Assembly (NCBI GenBank): GCA_944391545.1
Contig: CALXTZ010000025.1
Coordinates: 1 to 14,854, forward strand
Reading direction: 5' to 3'
Length of the DNA stretch: 14,854 nucleotides
Source: an uncultured Alphaproteobacteria bacterium
Lineage (GTDB): Bacteria; Pseudomonadota; Alphaproteobacteria; CAAHEQ01; UBA3637
Position numbers and translations under genes: made by a program. Below are positions 7,947 through 14,670 of the stretch, piece by piece. The notes under the pieces are model-generated. The model was given only the letters and a program-made list of their open reading frames with translations, ran no database searches and had not been told where the DNA came from. Numbering within the stretch: the stretch's first letter is position 1; the number at the start of each line of letters is the position of its first letter.

Positions 7947-9149
7947 TTACCACTTGCGAATTATTTGAGGTGCCGTAGAACGGCCGTTTCGATAAGTATA
8001 AACAACCTCTTGTTCATCCGGCAAAACGATTGTCCGAAGCACGATTGTATCCGGATCACGATCTGTCATCACAAAACGGATTTGGCGCGGGGAGAGTCCG
8101 TTGCTTAAAAGCGCCCCTTTAATCAAGGCAAACCGTCTGGATTGCAAATCGATGTCTTTTGCGCTCATGCGCACTTCAACAGCCTTTTGCATCGCTTGTT
8201 TCGGCGCATAAGAGAAAGCCTTAATCCATTTAAAGGATTGTGTTGAAATATCCACGCTGCCCGGCAAGAAATTCAACTTCATTTCCTGCGGAATGGTTTT
8301 AATGACCATTTCATCCGATTCCGTAAAGGTGACCGGTTCATTTTCAACACGTTTAATGACTTCCAATACATAATCAATATATTGTGGTTTTTCAGGCTCA
8401 ACCGCTCTGGCCGTATCTTCCTGCGGCGCAGATTGAGAAACGGCAGCCGTTTTCAGCGGCGCCAAAGGCAACAACAACGGTTGCCGACGCACGGTTCCTT
8501 CATCCAAAGCCGGTGCGGAAGCCCCTGCCATTTTCATATTTGCCGCTTTTAAGTCCTGAACGCCGTTTTCCAGCGCTTCCAGCCGTTTAGACGTCTCGGC
8601 CAGCAAATTCGTCGTATCCTGATATTGCCGTTCAATGGTTTGCAACAACTTATCTTCCGCGCTGTTGTTGACCGACGAAGCCGTTGTTGACGATGGCGCT
8701 CCTTGTAAAACAACCGGTGTGGACGGCACTTGAATGGTGCTGATTTCCTCTTCAACCGTTGTTAATTTTGTTTCGGCACGCCATGGATTGGTTTGATCCA
8801 CCGCAGCTGTTGAAGCCGGCGCCTGCGTCCCGCTTTGCGCATCAGGCAAAACATAGGTCGGCAACAAGAAACCACCCTCCGCCGTCAATGTCGGCATAGT
8901 GCTTTCATCCTGCGTCTCTTTTTGAATATTTTGAGAAGCTTTTTCCAAATCTTCCTGCGTCAGCGTCATTTCTTCTGTTGTCAAAGAAAAATCGGCCGGA
9001 ACCGTATCGGCATCTCCCTGTGCCAACGAACGATAATCATCTTCTTCCAACCAAACCGTCTTTGCCTGCAACGCAAAAAAAGACGTGGAAGCCAGCAAAG
9101 CAACTGTTAAAAAAGCACCTTTTACGGCAGTAACTCTCATATATTTCAT
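7947..9149 (-). CDS. Secreted protein with OmpA-like C-terminal domain, first gene of the pilus operon
   Basis: I do not recognise a named gene. The 400-residue product starts with a signal peptide (to about residue 30, A-L-Q-A-K). A long Thr/Ser/Gln/Pro-rich stretch with a predicted coiled coil near 165-205 follows. The C-terminal ~120 residues resemble an OmpA/Pal peptidoglycan-binding fold in pattern: L-N-F-L-P-G-S, a helix with W-I-K-A-F, V-E-V-R-M-S, a helix D-x-Q-S-R-R-x-x-x-I-K-x-x-L, then D-R-D-P-D-T-I-V-L-R. The ATG has GAGGT 7 bases upstream and a good promoter ahead of it. It leads the operon with a 101-base gap to the next gene. A role as periplasmic anchor of the pilus machine to the cell wall is an inference from this fold and position. 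It could also be an unrelated periplasmic protein. Confidence 0.6.
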   Translation of the reverse strand: MKYMRVTAVKGAFLTVALLASTSFFALQAKTVWLEEDDYRSLAQGDADTVPADFSLTTEEMTLTQEDLEKASQNIQKETQDESTMPTLTAEGGFLLPTYVLPDAQSGTQAPASTAAVDQTNPWRAETKLTTVEEEISTIQVPSTPVVLQGAPSSTTASSVNNSAEDKLLQTIERQYQDTTNLLAETSKRLEALENGVQDLKAANMKMAGASAPALDEGTVRRQPLLLPLAPLKTAAVSQSAPQEDTARAVEPEKPQYIDYVLEVIKRVENEPVTFTESDEMVIKTIPQEMKLNFLPGSVDISTQSFKWIKAFSYAPKQAMQKAVEVRMSAKDIDLQSRRFALIKGALLSNGLSPRQIRFVMTDRDPDTIVLRTIVLPDEQEVVYTYRNGRSTAPQIIRKW

Positions 9150-9184
9150 TTCAAGGACCTCGACTTTTTATCAAACCTATACTA

Positions 9185-9213
9185 TATATATAAAAAAACA
9201 AGTGCAGCGTCAA
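9185..9213 (-). promoter_or_regulatory. Sigma-70-type promoter of the pilus operon
   Basis: On the minus strand, TTGACG (9213-9208) and TATATA (9190-9185) are separated by 17 bases. Transcription would begin near 9178, leaving a leader of about 30 bases that contains GAGGT before the first gene. The intergenic stretch 9150-9350 also has A tracts (about 9229-9240 and 9251-9259) that may bend the DNA between the two divergent promoters. Confidence 0.7.
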
Positions 9214-9283
9214 TCATCTATTTTCAGAAATAAAAAAAAATCGAAATTCCAAAAAAAAACTTTACATGCTCGCAAAATAATGG

Positions 9284-9312
9284 TAGACAATAGTTAATTT
9301 TTTTAGTAAAAT
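9284..9312 (+). promoter_or_regulatory. Sigma-70-type promoter of virB2
   Basis: TAGACA (9284-9289) and TAAAAT (9307-9312) are 17 bases apart, which puts the start near 9319 and the virB2 ATG about 32 bases downstream behind a strong AGGAGG (9340-9345). An alternative -35 TTTACA at 9261 pairs only with a poor -10. Confidence 0.55.
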
Positions 9313-9350
9313 AAAAAAAGGGTATGGAAATAATAACGTAGGAGGTTATC

Positions 9351-9704
9351 ATGAAAAAATTATCATCCATCTTGACAGTTGCATTAACTTTTGCATTTGT
9401 CATGCTGGCAACAAACGCGATGGCTGGCGGTATCGCTTCTTCCGATGCATTTGATATTGTGTTGGAAAAAGTAATTGCTGCTTTCGTTGACTCCAAACTG
9501 GTCATCTTCGTTATCGGTGGCTTTGGTTTGATTGCTGTTGCGTTCTTGGCAATTTTCGGTAAAGTTCACTGGAAATGGTTTGCCGGCTTGCTGATCGGTT
9601 TGGCTGTTGTTGCCGGTGCCGGTATGGTTGTTGACTATGCAACCGGTGACGGCGGAATGCAAACCAACTTGAGCGATACTTTCTCGCAATCAATTGGTTA
9701 CTAA
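9351..9704 (+). CDS. virB2: VirB2/TrbC-family pilin subunit of a type IV secretion system
   Basis: This 117-residue protein has a classic signal peptide, with predicted cleavage after A-M-A (residue 25) that leaves a mature chain of about 92 residues. Two hydrophobic helices follow, at about 49-68 (F-V-I-G-G-F-G-L-I-A-V-A-F) and 76-98 (F-A-G-L-L-I-G-L-A-V-V-A-G), joined by a short basic loop H-W-K-W. This is the hairpin layout of VirB2/TrbC pilins, which pack into the conjugative pilus or surface fibre. A near-consensus AGGAGG precedes the ATG by 5 bases. A strong terminator follows, so the subunit can be made in excess over the downstream VirB3 and VirB4. The adjacent virB3 and virB4 support the call. 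Whether it is cyclised or only processed cannot be seen. Confidence 0.88.
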   Translation: MKKLSSILTVALTFAFVMLATNAMAGGIASSDAFDIVLEKVIAAFVDSKLVIFVIGGFGLIAVAFLAIFGKVHWKWFAGLLIGLAVVAGAGMVVDYATGDGGMQTNLSDTFSQSIGY

Positions 9705-9729
9705 TTTGTCAAGCCAAAAAGACACAAAA

Positions 9730-9761
9730 GTCGCCGCAAGTTTCTTGCGGCGGCTTTTTTT
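9730..9761 (+). terminator. Rho-independent terminator between virB2 and virB3
   Basis: An 11-bp stem (GTCGCCGCAAG paired with CTTGCGGCGGC, one G-U pair) with a TTT loop is followed by seven T. It lies 25 bases after the virB2 stop codon and should end most virB2 transcripts. Confidence 0.93.
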
Positions 9762-9793
9762 ATATCTTTTTTGACACCAAAACAGAAAAGAGC

Positions 9794-9822
9794 TTGTCAC
9801 TCCTTTAAAAATTGTTTATCTT
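9794..9822 (+). promoter_or_regulatory. Possible promoter for virB3-virB4-prepilin
   Basis: TTGTCA (9794-9799) and TATCTT (9817-9822) are separated by 17 bases, which gives a start near 9829 and a short leader to the virB3 ATG at 9849. Its place right after a strong terminator makes a separate promoter plausible. An upstream TTGACA at 9771 has no matching -10. Confidence 0.4.
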
Positions 9823-9848
9823 ATATCAAAGAGAAAAGAGGAGCCGAA

Positions 9849-10142
9849 ATGAACGAACCCATTTTAAAAGCTGTTGCCATGCCGCCGCGTCTGTTCTGGG
9901 CGCCGTTAGCGCCGGCCATCTTGAATTTAGCCATTCAATTTGCCGCCGTTTTCATTTTACTGGCCGCCTATCAGCTGAACCCTTTGTGGGTTATCGGGCT
10001 TTCGGTTTTGCCGTCTCATTTAATTCTCGTCGCTTTGGGCGCGAAAGAGCCTCATTTATCAAATATGATGAAATCACAAGGGCCTTTTATGAAAACTTAC
10101 CACACAATTTACCCGCAACGGGGCAGAAAATTGGCACCATAA
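9849..10142 (+). CDS. virB3: Type IV secretion inner-membrane protein VirB3
   Basis: This 97-residue inner-membrane protein has two adjacent hydrophobic stretches at about 22-41 and 44-62, separated by L-N-P. The segment after it, with H-L-I-L-V-A-L-G-A-K-E-P-H-L, matches the conserved VirB3 pattern that follows the membrane hairpin. VirB3 joins VirB4 at the base of the secretion channel. The frame is open further upstream to a TTG at 9771, but AGAGGAG lies just before the ATG at 9849 and the family starts here. It ends 10 bases before virB4, whose AAGGA binding site overlaps the virB3 stop. The pairing with virB2 and virB4 makes the assignment firm. Confidence 0.87.
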   Translation: MNEPILKAVAMPPRLFWAPLAPAILNLAIQFAAVFILLAAYQLNPLWVIGLSVLPSHLILVALGAKEPHLSNMMKSQGPFMKTYHTIYPQRGRKLAP

Positions 10143-10152
10143 GGATATTAAA

Positions 10153-12618
10153 ATGGACGAAACAAGCATTCTTTCCATGTTAGTGAATACCGCCGAATCA
10201 ACCGGCACGTGGATTGTTATTATCGGCTTAATTGCAGCAGTTGCTTTTGCGGCACTGTTGGCAACCAAATTCGGCGAATGGATTTTACCGCAGCCGCAAG
10301 AAACGCGGGTCGCGGATTTCTTGCCTTTTTCAAGGCTGGGAGACGACGGGGCTACCATTTATTGCCGAAACGGGTCCATTGCGCGCGTTTTCGAAATCAA
10401 AGGAGCCGATACCGCTTTAATGATGCCCGAAGACAGAAATGCGCTGTTGGATATGCGTAAACGCTGGATCGATTCTATGGCCGAGCTTGAAATTACGTCT
10501 CGAATTATCACCGTTCGCGACAAGCTCCCGATTTCCGAGCAAAAAACGCATAAAATCCCGGTCTTACAGGAAGTATCGTCGCAGTGGATTAAAACATTGG
10601 ATCGGATTTTCCAAAACAAACATTACATTATTTTATCGGTAAATGACCGAAAAAATGCGCTTCGGGATTTAGATCAAGCCACACAAGCGCTTTTTGCCAT
10701 TTTAGACTTGTATCAACCGGTTTTGATTTCGGAAAAAACACCGTTTAAGCATCAAGATAAAAGCCCGTTTTGGCTGTTTGCCCAACTGGCCAGCCCATTA
10801 TCCAAACCGAAGCCGATTATCGGTTCACAACGCGGGGATGAATTAAATACATTACTGACATCCGATTACATTCACTTCACAAAAGACGAAGGCATTATTC
10901 GCTATTTTGCCGGAAACCGTGAAAAACTCGGGATTGCCATTGGCATTCGTAAGCCCGGCGACTTCATGGATGAACAGATGATTTCCGATCTGATGGCTAT
11001 CGATTATGAAGTGAACATTGTTCATAACATTCAGGCTATGTCTTATGTTAAAGCTAACGCTTTGCTTATGCAACAACAACGTCAAGCTTTGTTAACCAGT
11101 CCCTCCGTCGGGGTTCATGCACAATATGATGCTGCTATGCAAATGCTGGATACATCCGATGTAAACGCTCAAACACTCAACAGATATGCCATGACCATGT
11201 ATCTGTTCGGCGATACCAAAGAAGAATTAATGGCCGGGCAGGAAGAAATCGAGCGCATTTGTCGGTTTTACAACGTCACACCGGTTCGGGAAGGTTGGGC
11301 GGCACAAGCGGCCTTTTTCTCACAATTTCCGACTTATGACGTGTATCCGAAAACATTCATGTATTTATCCCGCGTTGTTGCCTGTGCCATCGGGCTTGAC
11401 AAAACGGCTTCCGGCTTTCAAAAATCTGACTGGGGAAACGGGCCGATTTCTTACTTCAAAACAATCAACGGAACAGCGTATGCTTTCCAATTCCATGTGT
11501 CTTCCGAACCGTATGCGGTTGCTCACACGGCGTTAATCGGGCCGACCGGACAAGGGAAAACCACATTATTCTCATTCTTGGCCGGGCAAGCCATGCGCTT
11601 TCCGGACTTAAACGTTTATTTCTTTGATCGCAACAACGGTGCCAAAGTATTTGCTTTGGCGTTGGATGCGCCTTACATTCGTTTTGACGGCGGAGAAGGG
11701 TCGACAACCTTAAACCCGTTTGCCGTTGAAGACACGCCGGACAACCGCGCTTTCTTAAGAAGCTGGCTGCGGGATATTACGGGTGGTACGGATGCTTTAT
11801 CCGAGCAAGAAATTGCGCGCGCCGTCACAACGGCTTTTGAGTACTTGCGACCGGAAGAACGATTGTTGAAAAATTTGTATAAAAGTTGTTTCTCTCCGCC
11901 GTCTCAAAGCGAACCGGGAGAAATTCGACCGGGTAAAATGCGTTCTGAACTCTTCCGGTGGGTCAACAATGACCAATACGGGCGGATTTTCAACTCGGTG
12001 GAAGACAATCTGGATATGACGGCGCATCAATACATGGCTTTTGACTTCACGACCATTTTCCAAGACGCAACGTTGGCTCCGGCTGTTATCAGCTACTTGA
12101 TGCACCGCATTCACATGGTCGCCAGTGCCAAAGGAACGCCGTCAATGATTATGATCGATGAAACGGCTCCGATGTTGGAACACCCGATGTTTAAAGACAG
12201 CTTTATTGTCGGTTTGCGAGAAGGTCGTAAAAAGCGTCAGGCATTCTTATGCGCATTCCAGCAGCCGCGTTTCTTGGACGATCACGGATTGGGAGACGTT
12301 ATCCGCGGGCAATGCCAAACCGTTATTTTCTTCAGAAACCCGCAGGCGAATGAAAGCGACTATGCGACTTGGAAATTAAGCCCGCGTGAAATGAACTTTA
12401 TTTTGGGTAAAGAATTTGCCGACCGTAAATATGCGATTTTGGTCAGCCGACCGGCCGTTCATGAATCCGTTATTCTGGACGTGGATTTAGGCGGATTGGG
12501 ACCCTTGCTGAAGATTTACTCATCCGGGAACAAACATGTGTTGCTGGCAGAGCAATTAAAAGCACAGCTTGGCAATGATTCGGCTGCGTTCTTAAAAATG
12601 TATCTCGAGAATGCTTAA
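10153..12618 (+). CDS. virB4: Type IV secretion ATPase VirB4/TrbE
   Basis: This 821-residue ATPase energises pilus assembly and substrate transfer in type IV secretion. The Walker A motif GPTGQGKTT is at residues 463-471 and Walker B (S-M-I-M-I-D-E) at 664-670. The downstream region Q-Q-P-R-F (about 703-707) and G-Q-C-Q-T-V-I-F-F-R-N-P (719-730) are family hallmarks. The N-terminal half (55-400) is the CagE/TrbE/VirB4 domain. A hydrophobic helix at about 19-38 may anchor it in the inner membrane. Length is usual for the family and all nucleotide-binding motifs are intact. It follows virB3 by 10 bases and precedes the cysteine-rich prepilin by 23 bases, so these three are likely cotranscribed. 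No coupling protein or VirB11 is present in the window. Confidence 0.95.
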   Translation: MDETSILSMLVNTAESTGTWIVIIGLIAAVAFAALLATKFGEWILPQPQETRVADFLPFSRLGDDGATIYCRNGSIARVFEIKGADTALMMPEDRNALLDMRKRWIDSMAELEITSRIITVRDKLPISEQKTHKIPVLQEVSSQWIKTLDRIFQNKHYIILSVNDRKNALRDLDQATQALFAILDLYQPVLISEKTPFKHQDKSPFWLFAQLASPLSKPKPIIGSQRGDELNTLLTSDYIHFTKDEGIIRYFAGNREKLGIAIGIRKPGDFMDEQMISDLMAIDYEVNIVHNIQAMSYVKANALLMQQQRQALLTSPSVGVHAQYDAAMQMLDTSDVNAQTLNRYAMTMYLFGDTKEELMAGQEEIERICRFYNVTPVREGWAAQAAFFSQFPTYDVYPKTFMYLSRVVACAIGLDKTASGFQKSDWGNGPISYFKTINGTAYAFQFHVSSEPYAVAHTALIGPTGQGKTTLFSFLAGQAMRFPDLNVYFFDRNNGAKVFALALDAPYIRFDGGEGSTTLNPFAVEDTPDNRAFLRSWLRDITGGTDALSEQEIARAVTTAFEYLRPEERLLKNLYKSCFSPPSQSEPGEIRPGKMRSELFRWVNNDQYGRIFNSVEDNLDMTAHQYMAFDFTTIFQDATLAPAVISYLMHRIHMVASAKGTPSMIMIDETAPMLEHPMFKDSFIVGLREGRKKRQAFLCAFQQPRFLDDHGLGDVIRGQCQTVIFFRNPQANESDYATWKLSPREMNFILGKEFADRKYAILVSRPAVHESVILDVDLGGLGPLLKIYSSGNKHVLLAEQLKAQLGNDSAAFLKMYLENA

Positions 12619-12641
12619 AAGAATAGACAGGAGAAACTTAG

Positions 12642-14630
12642 ATGCTTTTTATTCACAACAAACTCATTCCCCCCCCCCCCCACCAGAAAGATAATCCTTT
12701 AAATTCAATCACTTCTTCTCTTTCTCAACATGGTCGCAGTATGATAGAGATGCTAGCGGTGTTAGCCATCATTGGAGTTTTATCTGTCATAGCTGTAGCG
12801 GGGTTGATGTGGGCTTTCGCTAAACACAAAGCCAATGATACCATTCATGATGTTCATTTATGGGAATTAGCTGCTCTTGATAGTCAACAACTTTATTCTA
12901 TGACCTCTGGGGAGCTGGTTTTAAATGAGTTAGGAGAAGTTTCTACGCATGGCTATCCGATGGCCATTATGGTTCAAGATGAGAATGTGTTTTATATATC
13001 CGTAGACGATGTTCCTAAACGTGTTTGTTCTTTAACCTTAGATATGGTTGAAGAACCTATGATTGTGACTGTAAATAATGTTTCTTATACAGGAAGTGAT
13101 ATATGTGATGCTGATACCAATCAAATGCTCTTCTATTATAACAAATATATGGGAGATGTTGATAATACATGCATCCCAGCTTGTCCGAGTGGAGAGACCT
13201 GTTGTGGAGGAGTTTGTAAACAGATAGAAACACCCTGTGGCAGTAATGGGTGTTTAGATTGTGGAAGTAAATACTGTACGAACAGTAATACGTGTTGTGA
13301 CAATCCGAATGCGACGAAGTGTGGAAGTAATGATTGTTGTGAAGGGAACTGTTGTAATGGGACTTGTTGCCCCAGCGGACAAGTATGTGGTTCCGATGGA
13401 AACTGTGCATGTCCGGCAGGGACAACTTGGGTAGAAGAGACACAATCTTGCCAATGCCCTGAAAGATATGTCTTAGTAGATGGAGAATGTAAAAGCTTCT
13501 ATTGTAAAGGAGAGGGGGATTCCTGCTTTATAGACGAAGAATTATGTGGAACACATTGTACTAATACAGATAATGCTGCAAGCATTACCTGTCAAATAGG
13601 TATTTGTCGTTCAGATATTTGTGAAAATGATTCAGCATTTGGATATGGTAGTTTTTCGGAATCTCCTTATGGTATGGCAGGGAATTGGCGTTGGGGGTGT
13701 AAAATACCACCTCGCTATGGATTAAATAATTGCTATTGGAGAGGTAATACTTTCTTTTGTTTCGAAGATGATAATCTTGTAGGAACGTCTTCTCGTTCAT
13801 GTATGCAAGGAGAAGCAAAAGATTTATTTCGTCGTAGAGGTGTATGTGATTTAGATATTTGTTCTCAAGTTGGTGCAACATACTATAAGTTTACCTATCA
13901 TGGTGGATGTTCTTGGGATGAAAAGGGAGTTCGCTGTTATCCGGTTTATGATGGGGAATCAATTTCTTATTGGTATTGTAGTAACGATGGAGGTACGTGT
14001 TCTGCCAATTGTACAGATCCTCCGAGCTGTAATGGTGCTTGTGATGTAGTCAAATGTCCAGAAGGGACAACTTATAATCAAGAACAAGGTATGTGTTGTG
14101 ATGAAGATGTTTGTTGTGTAATGGAATACCCTAGGGTGTGTTATAGAAATGAGAAAAGGTGTATGCATGGATGTACAGATTTCGCACAAACTTGTGATGA
14201 TGGTAGCTGCTATGACCCTGGTTGTAATACATCGAAGGGATTTGTATATACGTATTATCCCGCTCAAGACTTATATGGGTGTTATCAGGAGAGCACAGGG
14301 ATTTTTTGTCGATGGGCTAAAACTGTATCAGGGAACATTTGGTGTATTGTAAATGGTCAAGAATGCGGTCGTCAATGTAGTTTCGATGGTGTCTGCGAAT
14401 TACCAACAATGGAAGCGTGTGCTCCAGAATATGGAAATACAGGGAAGAAAAAATGTCCTTATAATGCAAAAGTAACGAGTACATGTATTTGTGATACAGA
14501 TGAAAATGCCTCGATAGGGACATATTGTTGTCCCACAGGGCATACGGCAACAAGTACAGGATGTACACTCATCACCTGCCCGGACGGAGAAGAAGCTGAT
14601 AAAAACGGGTTCTGCGTTGATATTGAGTAA
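12642..14630 (+). CDS. Cysteine-rich type IV prepilin, probable phase-variable minor pilin or tip adhesin
   Basis: This 662-residue protein starts with a 31-residue hydrophilic leader ending in Gly31. The mature sequence begins R-S-M-I-E-M-L, with the conserved Glu at +5, followed by a hydrophobic helix to about residue 60. It is thus a prepilin-peptidase substrate. Residues 60-175 form a globular pilin-like part without cysteine before 129. From 177 on the chain has 71 of its 72 cysteines apart from 129 and 155: a dense CC-rich block (177-283) and then repeated modules to about 585. These suggest a rigid, disulfide-bonded extracellular stalk or adhesin. AGGAG (12629-12633) lies 8 bases before the ATG. 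Codons 10-14 contain a 13-C tract, discussed separately. Codon use is richer in A/T (TGT, AGA, GTA) than in virB4. It could be a functional analogue of PilV in R64 pili, which is inference. Confidence 0.85.
   Translation: MLFIHNKLIPPPPHQKDNPLNSITSSLSQHGRSMIEMLAVLAIIGVLSVIAVAGLMWAFAKHKANDTIHDVHLWELAALDSQQLYSMTSGELVLNELGEVSTHGYPMAIMVQDENVFYISVDDVPKRVCSLTLDMVEEPMIVTVNNVSYTGSDICDADTNQMLFYYNKYMGDVDNTCIPACPSGETCCGGVCKQIETPCGSNGCLDCGSKYCTNSNTCCDNPNATKCGSNDCCEGNCCNGTCCPSGQVCGSDGNCACPAGTTWVEETQSCQCPERYVLVDGECKSFYCKGEGDSCFIDEELCGTHCTNTDNAASITCQIGICRSDICENDSAFGYGSFSESPYGMAGNWRWGCKIPPRYGLNNCYWRGNTFFCFEDDNLVGTSSRSCMQGEAKDLFRRRGVCDLDICSQVGATYYKFTYHGGCSWDEKGVRCYPVYDGESISYWYCSNDGGTCSANCTDPPSCNGACDVVKCPEGTTYNQEQGMCCDEDVCCVMEYPRVCYRNEKRCMHGCTDFAQTCDDGSCYDPGCNTSKGFVYTYYPAQDLYGCYQESTGIFCRWAKTVSGNIWCIVNGQECGRQCSFDGVCELPTMEACAPEYGNTGKKKCPYNAKVTSTCICDTDENASIGTYCCPTGHTATSTGCTLITCPDGEEADKNGFCVDIE
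12669..12681 (+). repeat. 13-C homopolymer tract in the prepilin leader, phase-switch candidate
   Basis: Thirteen C encode Pro10-Pro13 and the first base of His14. With 13 C the frame is open. With 14 C a TAA follows four codons past the last CCC; with 12 C a TAA follows after six codons. No ATG, GTG or TTG codon occurs in frame between the tract and the cleavage site at Gly31, so a slipped tract cannot be rescued by internal initiation upstream of the pilin helix. Confidence 0.9.
13503..14396 (+). repeat. Diverged cysteine-module repeats within the prepilin
   Basis: Spacing signatures recur in the protein. C-x6-C-x3-C occurs at residues 446, 500 and 568, with a related form at 288-306. C-x4-C-x4-C occurs at 317 and 518, with a shortened form at 402-407. 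Each is followed after 15-25 residues by a Gly-Cys pair (353, 423, 547) and then C at 8-10 residues. I read this as at least three diverged copies of one disulfide module of about 100 residues. DNA identity between copies is low, so these are old duplications and not recent tandem repeats. Confidence 0.65.
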
Positions 14631-14634
14631 CCGC

Positions 14635-14669
14635 TTGACAAAACATCTGAAAAAGCATATTCTTTTTCA
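14635..14669 (+). promoter_or_regulatory. Promoter with inverted repeat over the -10 region
   Basis: TTGACA (14635-14640) and TATTCT (14658-14663) are separated by 17 bases. A perfect 8-bp inverted repeat, TGAAAAAG (14648-14655) and CTTTTTCA (14662-14669) with a 6-base centre, covers the -10. The expected start of transcription falls at about 14670, at or next to the ATG of the lipoprotein gene. Confidence 0.5.
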
Positions 14670-14670
14670 C

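Noticed and set aside
9294..9308. CtrA-like box (TTAA-N7-TTAA) in the virB2 promoter
   Set aside because: The first half site is present, but the second reads AGTA instead of TTAA.
12669..12681. Poly-C tract as an assembly or sequencing artefact
   Set aside because: It cannot be excluded from sequence alone, but the tract length given keeps a 662-codon frame open with a good binding site upstream and a perfect prepilin motif downstream, which argues for a real tract.
13057..13443. Minus-strand open frame within the cysteine-rich prepilin
   Set aside because: It is rich in His, Tyr and Ser only because it is the complement of Cys/Gly/Asn codons; there is no start signal or domain.
13177..13500. 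CRISPR-like or tandem DNA repeat in the TGT-rich region
   Set aside because: The repeated look comes from many Cys, Gly and Asn codons. There are no regularly spaced identical units, and the frame is open throughout.
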